A DNA stretch of 64,000 nucleotides from Mesorhizobium loti (GCF_001510895.1 NZ_LPWA01000102.1:1-64000), one strand, 5' to 3'; shown: positions 18,174 through 27,676, numbered from the stretch's first letter. The notes: a model not told the origin generated them from the letters alone. A program made the numbers and translations.

Positions 18174-19340
18174 ATGATCAAGCCAGTGTTCCAGGCGTTT
18201 TCCGAGATAGAGCATAGATCTCGAATCAAGCTAGCTCGTGAAGAGCTTGCCGCAGCCGGTTACGATGGGTGTGTTATTGTCGCGCCAGAAAATCTCTTTT
18301 ATCTAACCGGGTACGATTCAGTTTGTGCCAATATTTGTCCGCAAGCTCTCATACTTAGCGTCGATGAAAACCGGGACCCAACATTGCTAATCCGCAACCT
18401 GGACCTTCCGCTAGTGAAGGAGACTTCTTGGTTGACAGATGTCCGGACGTATCAACTCTTCGTGGACGATGTGGCTAAATTGGTCAGCGAAATCGCTCAC
18501 GATCAGCGAATAGCAGATGGTCGCTTGGGGTTAGATATGCAGTCGCCGGCGGTCACCGGAAGTTATATGCGGGCTCTCGAAGCTGCCATGAAGTCACAAT
18601 TTGCGGACGTCAGTCATCTACTCAACAAGATCCAGCTCGTAAAGTCACCAGCTGAAGTCAACTACGTACGAGAGGCCGCCCGCTATGCAAATCTGGGCGT
18701 AGAAGCGGCGCGGAAAAGCCTGCGGCCTGGGATCAGCGAGATCGCTCTTTGCGCAGCCGTGGAACGGGCAGCCCGGGAAGCTGGTAGTGATTATCCAGCG
18801 CTTCCGATAGAATGTGGAAGTGGGACGCGCTCAGCGAGCGGCCACGCAACCCCTATGCCGAAAATTATTGGCCCAAATGAACTTGTTCACCTGGAGTTCG
18901 CCGGCGTGGCCCGGCGATATCATAGTGTGGCGATGACAACTTTGGCTACCGGCGATCCGGGCGAAGGTGCGCGCAAGTTGTATAATGTCGCTCGGGAGTC
19001 GCTATTGGCTGGCCTGGAACAGTGCCGTCCTGGCGCGCACGTCGCGGACATCGACAACGGTTCGCGTAAACCAATCGAACTCGCTGGTTTGGGCGAGGCC
19101 GCGCAGATGCGATTTGGTGTCGGCATTGGTGTTGCCTATCCTCCTATTTGGTTGAGTTCACTTCAACTCGATAGATTTTCTGCCGGTACGTTGGTGCCCG
19201 GTATGACCTTTTATGTCCATTCTTGGTTATCGCTCCCCCGCGACGGCCTTGGTGTGATGTTGGGCGGCACTTACTTGGTCACGTCGACCGGTATCGAAGA
19301 GCTCTCGGGGGCGGGGCCCGTTGACCTGTTCACCGTCTGA
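18174..19340 (+). CDS. M24 (prolidase/creatinase-fold) hydrolase, DoeA/EutD-like
   Basis: 388 residues from ATG 18174 with AAAGGAG nine bases upstream. The N-terminal creatinase domain contains GYDGCVIVAPENLFYLTGYDS; the C-terminal pita-bread domain starts at NKIQLVKSPAEVNYVREAAR. The canonical metal ligands of prolidases are not present: the first Asp region reads LVHLEFAGVARRYHSVAM and the end reads FYVHSWLSLPRDGLGV. With FGVGIGVAYPPIW this resembles the ectoine hydrolase group (DoeA/EutD) and creatinases, which open C-N bonds of small cyclic or guanidino compounds, more than true peptidases. Placement between an importer and a D-amino-acid dehydrogenase suggests it releases an amino acid from an imported derivative. 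The substrate is not established. Confidence 0.8.
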   Translation: MIKPVFQAFSEIEHRSRIKLAREELAAAGYDGCVIVAPENLFYLTGYDSVCANICPQALILSVDENRDPTLLIRNLDLPLVKETSWLTDVRTYQLFVDDVAKLVSEIAHDQRIADGRLGLDMQSPAVTGSYMRALEAAMKSQFADVSHLLNKIQLVKSPAEVNYVREAARYANLGVEAARKSLRPGISEIALCAAVERAAREAGSDYPALPIECGSGTRSASGHATPMPKIIGPNELVHLEFAGVARRYHSVAMTTLATGDPGEGARKLYNVARESLLAGLEQCRPGAHVADIDNGSRKPIELAGLGEAAQMRFGVGIGVAYPPIWLSSLQLDRFSAGTLVPGMTFYVHSWLSLPRDGLGVMLGGTYLVTSTGIEELSGAGPVDLFTV

Positions 19341-19538
19341 TAACGCGAATACCGAACAGCTGCTGTTGCTGCTCGGATGTGAGTGTGCAGGGTAGCAATG
19401 GGTGTAATAGGTGAATGTTAAAATCGGGCCGCATCGAGTTGGATCAAGCGGCGGCGACAGCGAGCCGTCAGCGCCGCGTGGCTCTTTTTTTGAACGTTCG
19501 CAGGGATTTTAGCGACCCGCAAGAAGAGGGCACCTCAA

Positions 19539-20774
19539 ATGCCTGAGCGGCGCACCGTAGCTATCATAGGCGGAGGTATCGTCGGTGCAAGTTGTGCGCT
19601 GATGCTAGCCCGCGATGGGCATCAGGTTACGGTGCTCGAAAAGGACCGTGTTGGCCACGGGTGCTCCTGGGGCAATGGGGCACAGTATAACGCAGGCTCG
19701 TCCCTCCCAATGGCTTATCCCGGCGTTATGCGTCAAGCTATGCGGTGGCTCATCGACACGAATGGTCCAATACGTCTGGCGCCGCGAGAACTTCCTCGTA
19801 CCTTTCCTTGGTTGCTTCGGTTCCTCAGCACCGGACGCCTAAAGAATTGGAGGCCTACTTACGATGCGCTTCACGCTCTGAACGCTCAATGTTCGAGCCT
19901 CTATAAAGACATGCTTGGAGAGGTTGATTGGAACCGGCATTTCCGACCGAATGGCGCACTGCACGTTTTCAGAGGCGATTCACCGGGGCCTCTGGACCAA
20001 ACGATTGACGCGATGCGAAGTGCGAAGGGCGTTCGATTTGAAAGAATCTCATCTGACGAAGTTTTCGAATTGGAGCCTCAGTTGTCTCGCTCGTATCGCC
20101 GCGGGATCTTCTTTCCAGACAGCGGCCACGTTACGTCCCCACCAGGTCTTGTGCAGGGATTAATGGACAGGGCGGTTTCGCTAGGGGCAACGGTCCAGAC
20201 AGCGTCGGTGGTGGCTATCGAGCCAGTGGCAGACCGAGTGAAGCTCCGGACGAATTCGGGCGTCCAAGGCTTTGATTCTGTCGTAATAGCCGCTGGGATC
20301 GCCAGCCGAGATCTGGGGCGTTCTCTCGGCGTCACTTTGTCGTTAGCCAGCGAGCGCGGCTATCACATTACCATGCCGGGCGCTGACACCGCTATAAGCC
20401 GCCCGGTTACAGACGCCGCTTCAGCATTAGTGGCGACGCCCCTAAGTGAAGGTCTCCGTATCGTCGGCATCGCCGAGTTCGAGGCACCTGATGCTGCGCC
20501 GGCCAAGGATCAGAGCAAGAAGTTGCAAGCATCCGCTCAAGCGATGCTGCCGGATCTCTCAGTCGGTCAAGTGAGCGAATGGATGGGTGTGCGACCGTCA
20601 ACACCAGACAGTCTGCCCATCATAGATCGCCATCCCCGCCATCCCTCCGTAGTCTTTGCGACTGGGCACGGCCACATGGGCATCAGCGGCGCGCCGATGA
20701 CCGCAGCACTTATCTCGGATCTGATCGCGGCCCGTACACCTCGACTTTCCTGCACTCCCTATCGCCTTAGATAG
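19539..20774 (+). CDS. FAD-dependent D-amino-acid dehydrogenase (HypO/DadA-like)
   Basis: 411 residues of the DAO/DadA family. The FAD-binding motif AIIGGGIVGASCALMLARDG is at residues 8-27. SWGNGAQYNAGSSLPMAYPG is the usual DadA continuation, and the C-terminal motif GVRPSTPDSLPIIDRHP with GHGHMGISGAP closes the FAD site. Enzymes of this type oxidise D-amino acids to imino acids at the membrane; in rhizobia HypO oxidises cis-4-hydroxy-D-proline. With a proline-racemase-family gene, two hypD-like genes and a hypH-like gene in the same window, D-hydroxyproline is the best guess for its substrate. Confidence 0.87.
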   Translation: MPERRTVAIIGGGIVGASCALMLARDGHQVTVLEKDRVGHGCSWGNGAQYNAGSSLPMAYPGVMRQAMRWLIDTNGPIRLAPRELPRTFPWLLRFLSTGRLKNWRPTYDALHALNAQCSSLYKDMLGEVDWNRHFRPNGALHVFRGDSPGPLDQTIDAMRSAKGVRFERISSDEVFELEPQLSRSYRRGIFFPDSGHVTSPPGLVQGLMDRAVSLGATVQTASVVAIEPVADRVKLRTNSGVQGFDSVVIAAGIASRDLGRSLGVTLSLASERGYHITMPGADTAISRPVTDAASALVATPLSEGLRIVGIAEFEAPDAAPAKDQSKKLQASAQAMLPDLSVGQVSEWMGVRPSTPDSLPIIDRHPRHPSVVFATGHGHMGISGAPMTAALISDLIAARTPRLSCTPYRLR

Positions 20775-21260
20775 ATTGATAGGAGTCCGCAAACTCGGCA
20801 AAGCCCGAAATACAAGCAGAAGTAAGCGTGAGGTTGAGATGGTCCATCTCGTTGGCCACACAAAACCGGCCTGATGAACTCCTCCGGCGGACAGTAGAAG
20901 CGCGTCGCCGTGCCCGCGCGCTCGTGTTCGAATCCAAACTCGTCCTGATAGAATAGCCATTGGCACCGCTTGACAAACATTGCGACAAGAAATTCAGCTT
21001 TAGATCAAGCATCTCTGAAGACCCTAGGATCAATGTGGTTTACGGTAAGCGTGACAGGACGAAGCACTGACGATGTTGCAGCGACTTGCGGTCTTAAACG
21101 ACAGGTTGATCCAGCAATTAACAGCGCTGGCCGAGCTGTCTGAAAGTCCGCTAACCCCTTTTCGCGCAGTTCATCGGCAAGCGGACCGAGAGAAACAAAT
21201 TAGCCTGATGGCACTTGGGTTGGTCACAGTTATCGCAAACGCGAAAGGGGAGAGTTCGCG
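20775..21260. other. gene-free spacer with no recognised content
   Basis: Short open frames on both strands (for example 21073 onward, MLQRLAVLNDRLIQQLTALA) have no recognisable domain. The frame from 21073 could encode a short helical peptide but overlaps the next gene in another frame. No hairpin followed by a T-run was found. Confidence 0.4.
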
Positions 21261-22493
21261 ATGGGTACCCTCGAATTCAACGGACGTCACTATCTCGACG
21301 GTCGCGCGTCTGATCCACGAGAGCTCGGTTGGATGCGAGGTGCGCCTGTGCCGAGCGACAAGCGAATCACGTTTGATGACGGGACATTTCGTGACTTCCC
21401 AAATATACGGTGGTCGTTCTCGCATATGCGCGAACTCATGCCAACGGTCAACGTGTGGCGCGGGCGGAGCAAGCCTTCCCAGTTCGACCGCGGCGAAATG
21501 CTCGACGAGATTGACGCGCTCTCTTTCGCAGACGTAAACGGTGTCATTAGACGCTTCGATGACGCGCTGATCGACACCTACGTTGATGGCGTACTGGTGT
21601 TGCATCGCGGAAAAATTGTTTACGAGCGCTACTTCGGTGCCCTCGAGCCCCACCTGCCGCATGAGTGCCAGTCGTGCACGAAGTCATACACCGGCACTCT
21701 CGCCGCGGCACTCGTACACGAAGGCGTGCTGGACGAGTCTGAGATCATCTCGCACTATTTGCCAGAGTTGCGATCCACGGCATGGGAGGATGCCACTCTC
21801 CGTCAGGTGATGGACATGCAAACTGGCCTGGCCTTCAGGGAGGGTTACGACGAGCACTCTGACATCTGGCAGTATAGATGGGCCTTTGGACGACTACCGC
21901 GGCCGACTGGCTACGACGGGCCTCGGACCTCGTGCGATTACCTGAGGACCGTGCGCAAGCAAGGAGTGCACGGAGGGTTCGCCTACCAGAGCCTGAACAC
22001 CCAAGTATTGGGTTGGGTCATGATGCGCGTTACCGGCCGCTCGTTCGCTCAATTGTTGCAGGAGCGCCTATGGGCGCCGCTCGGCTGCGAGGAGGACGGC
22101 TATCTAGAGGTCGACCCGGGTGGCATGCCGCTGGCTGAGGGTGGACTGAGCGCGACCCTGCGAGACTTTGCGCGTTTTGGCGAACTGATGCGGTGCGAAG
22201 GCCAATGGAATGGAGAGCAGATCATTCCCGCATCTGTCGTGCATGACGTGCGAAGAGGTGGAAAGCGAGCGAAAGTCAACTCTCCCTACTCGTATCGCAG
22301 CCAGTGGTGGGTTTCGAACGACGAATTGGGATCCTTCGAGGCACGGGGCATACACGGCCAGCGTCTCTATGTAGCACCCGAGGCGGAGATGGTTGTCGCG
22401 GTGTTTGCGTCGCACCCGGTTGCCGACTCCGCCAGCGAGTCGATCACGTCTCCGCAGTTGTTGATGCTCGGGAGAATGCTGCGTTCTAAATGA
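21261..22493 (+). CDS. beta-lactamase-fold serine hydrolase (class C / NylB-like)
   Basis: 410 residues of the penicillin-recognising serine hydrolase family. The catalytic SxxK motif is in ECQSCTKSYTGTLAAALV (Ser-Cys-Thr-Lys), and the YxN-like motif is in FAYQSLNTQVLGWVMMRVTG. The third motif region is GIHGQRLYVAPEAEMVV. There is no signal peptide, so it acts in the cytoplasm, as do 6-aminohexanoate-dimer hydrolases and several esterases and amidases. That fits a role in cutting an imported amide or ester before the HypO/HypD/HypH-like steps. A beta-lactam substrate is unlikely given the context. Confidence 0.85.
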   Translation: MGTLEFNGRHYLDGRASDPRELGWMRGAPVPSDKRITFDDGTFRDFPNIRWSFSHMRELMPTVNVWRGRSKPSQFDRGEMLDEIDALSFADVNGVIRRFDDALIDTYVDGVLVLHRGKIVYERYFGALEPHLPHECQSCTKSYTGTLAAALVHEGVLDESEIISHYLPELRSTAWEDATLRQVMDMQTGLAFREGYDEHSDIWQYRWAFGRLPRPTGYDGPRTSCDYLRTVRKQGVHGGFAYQSLNTQVLGWVMMRVTGRSFAQLLQERLWAPLGCEEDGYLEVDPGGMPLAEGGLSATLRDFARFGELMRCEGQWNGEQIIPASVVHDVRRGGKRAKVNSPYSYRSQWWVSNDELGSFEARGIHGQRLYVAPEAEMVVAVFASHPVADSASESITSPQLLMLGRMLRSK

Positions 22494-22600
22494 GTCCTTA
22501 GGAGTTCCAACGCCCCTGATATGCAACCCGTACCTGCCAAGATTCGAGCTCGGGCACGGTCAGAAAGAGCGAAAGATTAACCTTGCACCATTCTGCCTAA

Positions 22601-22637
22601 AATGATATAGTGCAATGTGATAATGATATATTTCAAT
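22601..22637 (+). promoter_or_regulatory. paired 21-bp-spaced direct repeat, candidate MocR operator
   Basis: AATGATATAGTGCAAT at 22601 and AATGATATATTTCAAT at 22622 match at 13 of 16 positions and start 21 bases apart, the same spacing and core as at 13192. It lies directly upstream of the truncated ATPase and the intact hypD-hypH-mocR genes of copy A. Confidence 0.6.
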
Positions 22638-22711
22638 GCAGCGGAGGGTCCCATTGAACCGTCTTATGAGCGCTGTTTTTCAAAAGTTGCAATTGGGGCG
22701 GCTACAATGAC

Positions 22712-23041
22712 GCCAGCAGCGAATAGCGATTGCCCGTGCGCTTGCCATGCAGCCGACTGTCATGCGGTTCGACAGGCCTACACCGGCCCTGGATCCGGAA
22801 CACTTTGGCGAAGTGCTTGCTGCAATCCGGCAATTTGCCGCTGAAGAGCACGACCATGGTTCTCGTGACGCATAAGATCGGATTGGCCTACGAACTGGCC
22901 GATCAGGGTGATTTTCACGGACCGATGCCGATAGCGGCGGCCCGCGTGAGCTCTTGCAGTCGGACAGTAGCTTGCCGCGTTCGTCGAACACCTTACGAAA
23001 CAGGCTCGCCTTCTCGGGCCGCTGGCCGCGCCAACATCTGA
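22712..23041 (+). pseudogene. remnant of an amino-acid ABC transporter ATPase (copy A)
   Basis: The frame opens at the end of the signature motif with QQRIAIARALAMQPTVMRFD, followed by a damaged Walker B (FDRPTPALDPE, where FDEPTSALDPE is expected). After DHG the frame breaks more than once, but homology to the copy B ATPase resumes out of frame (AAFVEHLTKQARLLGPLAAP) to just before hypD. Walker A and the first half of the protein are deleted. The same gene in copy B (36524) is almost complete. Confidence 0.8.
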
Positions 23042-23077
23042 ACCCTCAACGATATCTTCTGTAAAGGATAATGGTTT

Positions 23078-23977
23078 ATGACCAACGTAAATTGGAGCGG
23101 CGTCTTTCCCGTTCTCGTGACCCCCTTTGGAGCAGATGGCTCCATCAATGAAACGCGTTACAAAGAACTCGTTGACGATGCCATCGCCAACGGCGCACAG
23201 GGCGTGGTGGCGGCTGGTAGCACCGGAGAGTTCTATGCTCTCACCAAGGCGGAGCGCGCGCATCTCTACAAGGTTACGGTCGACCATGTGGCTGGCCGCG
23301 TGCCTGTTCTGGCAGGCGTCGCCGATCTGCGCGTCGAAGATGTACTGGAAGCATGCCAGTCTGCTGTCGCAGCGGGCTGCGCCGGTGGTATGATTCTGCC
23401 GCCTATCTATGCCATGCCGAGCCCGCGTGAGATCGTAGCCTTCTTTGAGTTTATTTCTCGCAATACTTCGCTCCCGCTGATGCTCTACAACAGCCCGCGC
23501 CGGGCCGGTATCGACATCACGCCCGCTCTCGTAGAGCAGCTTTCCGCTCTGCCCACTGTGGTAGCAATCAAGGACAGTTCGGGTGTGATTACCCAAGTCA
23601 GCGAGCTGGTACAGCGCGTGGGTAATAAACTTCGCGTATTCGTCGGTTATGAGACGATGATCGTTCCGGCTCGTGCCGTGGGCGCTCACGGTGTGGTTGC
23701 TATGGCACATCAAATCGCGGGACCCCTGATCCGCGATTATTGGGACAAGGCGCTGACCGGAGATCCAGCAGTAGATGAGCTCGGGCGCGACGTCTTTGCT
23801 TTCTATCGTTGCTTCCAGTCCGGTGCGTATTACGCAGCCATCAAGGAGACTATGGATCAGCTTGGCCGAGGCGCCGGCGGTCCGCGACTCCCCCTGCTAC
23901 CTTTGGCAAATGAACAGAAAGCAGCCATTACCAAGATTATCTCCGATGCTGGTCTTGCGCGCTGGGCCAAATCTTAA
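23078..23977 (+). CDS. hypD: DapA-family lyase, HypD-like (pyrroline-4-hydroxy-2-carboxylate deaminase), copy A
   Basis: 299 residues of the DHDPS/NAL superfamily. Motifs are GVVAAGSTGEFYALTKAER, the Tyr motif LMLYNSPRRAGIDIT and the Schiff-base lysine in VVAIKDSSGVITQVS. True dihydrodipicolinate synthase is unlikely because the gene lies directly before an alpha-ketoglutarate-semialdehyde-type dehydrogenase and a MocR regulator. The HypD reaction turns 4-hydroxy-pyrroline-2-carboxylate into alpha-ketoglutarate semialdehyde plus ammonia. A ketodeoxysugar-acid dehydratase (KdgD-like) giving the same product is the main alternative. It is very similar in protein sequence to the copy at 37377 but uses clearly more A/T-ending codons. 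Confidence 0.78.
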   Translation: MTNVNWSGVFPVLVTPFGADGSINETRYKELVDDAIANGAQGVVAAGSTGEFYALTKAERAHLYKVTVDHVAGRVPVLAGVADLRVEDVLEACQSAVAAGCAGGMILPPIYAMPSPREIVAFFEFISRNTSLPLMLYNSPRRAGIDITPALVEQLSALPTVVAIKDSSGVITQVSELVQRVGNKLRVFVGYETMIVPARAVGAHGVVAMAHQIAGPLIRDYWDKALTGDPAVDELGRDVFAFYRCFQSGAYYAAIKETMDQLGRGAGGPRLPLLPLANEQKAAITKIISDAGLARWAKS

Positions 23978-24067
23978 AGAGTTTTGGGAGCGCAATACCA
24001 GGACCCGATTGAGAGCGCTTCTGCCTACCAGTGTTTGAGGCTCTCCTCCCTTGTTTAAGGAATAGAT

Positions 24068-25504
24068 ATGTATACGAAACTTGCACTCCTCATCGACGGT
24101 GAATGGATTGAGGAAACCAAGGCTGGAAGCGAAACCGTTATCAATCCTGCTACTGAACAGCCGCTCGGTACATTACCGCACGCAGCGAAGCCCGAGCTTG
24201 ACCGCGCTCTTGCGGCTGCAAGTCGGGCCTTTGAAAGCTGGAAGCGAACCTCGCCTTTCGAAAGGGCGCAAATTTTGCGCCACGCCGCTGACCTGATGCG
24301 TCAGCGTGTTGACCACATCGCTACTGTGCTAACGCTGGAAGAAGGAAAGACTCTAGCCGAAGCAAAAGGCGAAATAACAGCTGCGGCGGAATTCTTCGAC
24401 TGGTTCGCAGAAGAGGCTAGGCGTAGCTATGGCCGCGTTATCCCTGCGCGACTAGCCGATATGCGTCAAACCGTGACACAGGAGCCTGTTGGTCCAGTCG
24501 CCTGCTTCACCCCATGGAACTTTCCAGCAGTGACGCCAGCTCGCAAGATCGCGCCAGCTCTCGCTGCTGGGTGCACCTGCATTATCAAGCCGGCAGAGGA
24601 AACGCCGGGCACTACCCTCGAGATAGCACGCGCTCTTACTGACGCGGGTTTGCCTAAGGGCGTGCTCAACGTTGTCTTTGGGGTACCCGCTGAAGTATCT
24701 GAGTATCTCATTCGGTCACCGATCATTCGAAAAATCTCCTTCACCGGGTCCACACCGGTTGGGCGCCACCTCGCTCGGCTTGCTGGTGAAACTTTAACCC
24801 TTGCTACCATGGAGCTTGGCGGCCATGCGCCGGTGATTGTAGCCAAGGATGCTGATGTGCAGCGTGCAGCAGAGCTCTCGATGGCAATCAAACTCCGCAA
24901 CACCGGCCAGGTCTGCACGTCGCCAACCCGATTTTTTGTAGAGCGTCCAATTTACGAAGAGTATCTGGAACATGCGCGAGCCTTCGTACAGAAACAGGTC
25001 GTGGGCGACGGCTTGCAATCGGGTACAACCGTGGGACCAGTGGCCAACACACGCCGTATCGCAGCCATGGATGACCTCATCGGTGACGCCTTGTCCCATC
25101 AGGCGCGACTAATTACGGGGGGCGAGCGCATCAACGCTTCGGGCCTAATGTACGCACCGACGATTCTAGCAGACATTCCTGGTCATGCGAGGGCAATGAT
25201 CGAGGAGCCGTTTGGGCCACTTGCGTTGGTTCAATCTGTTGATGACATAGAACAGGGTCTCGCGCGAGCGAATGCGTTGCCTTATGGTCTGGCTGGATAC
25301 GCCTTCACCCGCTCCGCGGCGACTGCTAATCGTATCTCGGAAGCTATGGAGGTCGGCGTAATCGGCATTAACCAGATGGTGGTAACGATCCCAGAGACCC
25401 CGTTCGGCGGCATCGGCCATAGTGGCTGGGGTCGAGAGGGCGGTATCGAAGGTTTGGAATCTTACACGGTTAAAAAATATGTCGGTCATCTTCATGTATC
25501 GTAG
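24068..25504 (+). CDS. hypH: aldehyde dehydrogenase, HypH-like (alpha-ketoglutarate semialdehyde dehydrogenase)
   Basis: 478 residues, full length for the SSADH/KGSADH class of NAD(P)-dependent aldehyde dehydrogenases. The cofactor region is ACFTPWNFPAVTPARKIAPA; FTGSTPVGRHL follows; the general base Glu is in MELGGHAPVIV and the catalytic Cys in NTGQVCTSPTRF. The C-terminal motif IPETPFGGIGHSGWGREGG is typical of succinate/ketoglutarate semialdehyde enzymes. It would oxidise the HypD product to alpha-ketoglutarate. This is the only complete copy in the window; copy B keeps just the last 75 codons or so. Confidence 0.87.
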   Translation: MYTKLALLIDGEWIEETKAGSETVINPATEQPLGTLPHAAKPELDRALAAASRAFESWKRTSPFERAQILRHAADLMRQRVDHIATVLTLEEGKTLAEAKGEITAAAEFFDWFAEEARRSYGRVIPARLADMRQTVTQEPVGPVACFTPWNFPAVTPARKIAPALAAGCTCIIKPAEETPGTTLEIARALTDAGLPKGVLNVVFGVPAEVSEYLIRSPIIRKISFTGSTPVGRHLARLAGETLTLATMELGGHAPVIVAKDADVQRAAELSMAIKLRNTGQVCTSPTRFFVERPIYEEYLEHARAFVQKQVVGDGLQSGTTVGPVANTRRIAAMDDLIGDALSHQARLITGGERINASGLMYAPTILADIPGHARAMIEEPFGPLALVQSVDDIEQGLARANALPYGLAGYAFTRSAATANRISEAMEVGVIGINQMVVTIPETPFGGIGHSGWGREGGIEGLESYTVKKYVGHLHVS

Positions 25505-25536
25505 GGGATGAGAAAATAGGAAAAGAGGCGAGGGAC

Positions 25537-26925
25537 ATGACCTTGGACGAAACGTTATCAGGCTGGCGGCCGCGGCTGCTCTCCGCTGAGGGCCCCCGCT
25601 ATCTTGCACTAGTTAATGCGTTAGAGGAGGACATCGCAGACGGTGTGCTGTCGGAAGGCGACCGTTTGCCGGCTCATCGTGACTTGGCACGAGAGCTTGG
25701 TCTTTCTGTTGGTACGGTCAGCAAGGCTTACCAGGAGGCCGAACAGCGCGGTGTCGTTAGCGGTCACGTCGGGCAGGGCACCTTCGTGCGCAAGCGTGCA
25801 GGTATCCGATCGGAAAGTGTGCCAAGACACGAGCCCACGAATTTAGCATTGAATATGCCCGCCGAAGGCAAAGAAACAAAGGTCTTGTCGGCAATACTGG
25901 GCGACGTAATCCGTGAGGATGATTTCGCTCCTCTACTTCGTTACCACCCGCACGCGGGCATATGGAAGCACCGTGAGATAATCGCTGCCTCACTATCTGA
26001 CGACTCTTTCAATATCGAACCGTCGCGATTGTTTTTGTGTAATGGAGCCCAGCATGCCATTGATATGGCTTTGCGCTTGGTCGCCAGGCCCGGCGAAAGC
26101 ATTTTGGTCGATGAACTAACCTATTCTGGCTTCAAAGCAATTGCGGCGGCCAGTCATCTGACCTTGGCGCCAGTAGAGATCGACGACCAGGGTATGATTC
26201 CAGACGCCCTGAAACAGGCCTGCCAAGACACTAAGGCACGAGTTCTTTACTGCATGCCGACGTTGCACAGTCCCACTGCCCGCACAATGACGCCTGACCG
26301 GCGACGCCAGATCGCGGAGTTAGCAGAGGAGTTCGATCTGGCTGTGATTGAAGATGACGTCTACGGGTTTTTCTTCCCTGAACGTCCGCTTCCGCTTGCA
26401 TCACTGGCGCCAAACCGAACCTTCTACATCACTTCATATTCTAAATGCATCGCTCCCGGTTTCCGCCTCGGAACTTTAACGGTCCCCGCATCCTATATGG
26501 CGCAAATCGAGCTTCTTCTGCATGCCTCGGCCTGGTTTGTCGCTCCAATGTTGGGCGAGACCGTCGTGCGCCTGATTGGTAGCGGGAAGCTGGATGAACT
26601 TCTAGTGGAGCGCCGACGTGATGCTCTGGAACGTTACCGCCTTTTGCTGGAAGTCTTCCCTAACGTTGCGAGGCTCCCGAGCCCAGCGTTTTATGGCTGG
26701 TTGCCTCTGCCCCGCGAATGGTCCTCAGATCAATTTGTGTCCGCTGCGCGGGCTCGTGGGATTCTTGTAACTCCCCCGGTCGCTTCGGCAGTGAGGGAGG
26801 CAGAGCCTGGCGCAGTTCGCATATGTCTGGGCGCTCCAAAAAGCCCCATGGAACTACACAGCGTTCTTCGAGTTCTGCGCGACATTTTGAAGCGTCATCC
26901 AGTGAACGTAGCCTCGGTCGCGTGA
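25537..26925 (+). CDS. MocR-type GntR/aminotransferase-fold regulator, copy A
   Basis: 462 residues. The N-terminal GntR winged helix is about residues 10-85 (LSEGDRLPAHRDLARELGLS, then VSGHVGQGTFVRKR). The rest is a class I aminotransferase fold with the PLP lysine in ITSYSKCIAPGFRLGTL and the supporting Asp in VIEDDVYGFFFPERP. MocR proteins use PLP to sense an amine or aldehyde and bind spaced direct repeats. It lies 32 bases after hypH and probably controls its own operon through the paired repeats at 22601, and perhaps the importer through those at 13192. Rhizobial hyp operons usually use a different GntR subgroup, so this is a variation. Confidence 0.88.
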   Translation: MTLDETLSGWRPRLLSAEGPRYLALVNALEEDIADGVLSEGDRLPAHRDLARELGLSVGTVSKAYQEAEQRGVVSGHVGQGTFVRKRAGIRSESVPRHEPTNLALNMPAEGKETKVLSAILGDVIREDDFAPLLRYHPHAGIWKHREIIAASLSDDSFNIEPSRLFLCNGAQHAIDMALRLVARPGESILVDELTYSGFKAIAAASHLTLAPVEIDDQGMIPDALKQACQDTKARVLYCMPTLHSPTARTMTPDRRRQIAELAEEFDLAVIEDDVYGFFFPERPLPLASLAPNRTFYITSYSKCIAPGFRLGTLTVPASYMAQIELLLHASAWFVAPMLGETVVRLIGSGKLDELLVERRRDALERYRLLLEVFPNVARLPSPAFYGWLPLPREWSSDQFVSAARARGILVTPPVASAVREAEPGAVRICLGAPKSPMELHSVLRVLRDILKRHPVNVASVA

Positions 26926-27225
26926 TGCGGGATCGGGCTGGCCGGTGACGATCAGGTTCTCATGCGGCTTTCAGCCATTCGCCCTGGGCGAGCGACATGG
27001 TGCTGCGCCGATCGAGCCCGCGCGGCGCGGCAGAATCGATGTCCTCGATGCAGGCTTCGGGAAAGCGCAGTCTGGCTGAGGCGAGCCGGTTGCGGACGCG
27101 CCTTGTCGGTCCGCATGGCGACCTCGCGGTCGAGCATCCGGCCGAGCCTGGAGTGCATGCCCTGTTTCCTCTCCTTGCGGGGAAACTGTCCGCGATTTTC
27201 CTCGTCGCAGTCTTGGGGTGCACTC
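26926..27225 (-). pseudogene. IS21-family istB (helper ATPase) remnant
   Basis: Minus-strand sequence matches the N-terminal part of IstB, split over frames: [20 protein letters not shown] sequence, then [20 protein letters not shown] and LAQGEWLKA, ending with ENLIVTG, the start of Walker A, just before 26937. The ATPase domain that should follow is gone and the fragment abuts the mocR stop codon. It marks a rearrangement at the end of copy A. Confidence 0.75.
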
Positions 27226-27230
27226 CAGTC

Positions 27231-27676
27231 GCGTCATCTGATGCTGGCCTCCATTCCAGCCAGCATTTTGAATCACAATTCCGACAAATCGGGAATCCCT
27301 TCCGATTCCGTCAAATCTTGATCCGCTCTAGTTGCCGAAAATTTGCGCAGTGAATTCGTAAGGACGGAAGGAGAGTTCTGTTAAGAAACCGCCAAAAAAT
27401 GCAAAACAACCGCAATATATTGTTTAAATTATTTTATAATATAGCCACTATGCCGGAGGCAATTTCTCTGTTCTTATCTTTCTACGCGCCTACGGCTGAC
27501 AATCGCTAGCGTGTCGCGGAGGTAGGGAGTGAGGTTGAGCGGCGCACCGGTCCACCTGCCTATCGGCGAATTTGCGGTCCTTAAAGGCGTGGTGTCGGTT
27601 GCGAAAGGCGGATTAATGCGGGGCTTGGACACGATCCGCGCGCCATCCCTGGCCTGAGCGAAGAGGCCCGACTGCC
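27231..27676. other. spacer with an AT-rich promoter-like segment
   Basis: No gene found. Around 27395-27450 the sequence is strikingly AT-rich, with TTGTTTAAATTATTTTATAATATAG, split here as TTGTTTAAATT and ATTTTATAATATAG, containing a good TATAAT-like -10. It could drive the EamA gene 240 bases downstream. Bases 27271-27301 hold the small inverted repeat ATTCCGAcaaaTCGGGAAT. Confidence 0.4.

Noticed and set aside
23078..23977. Calling the DapA-family genes dihydrodipicolinate synthase
   Set aside because: Two copies on an island, each beside hypH-type and MocR genes, fit the hydroxyproline deaminase role much better than lysine synthesis.
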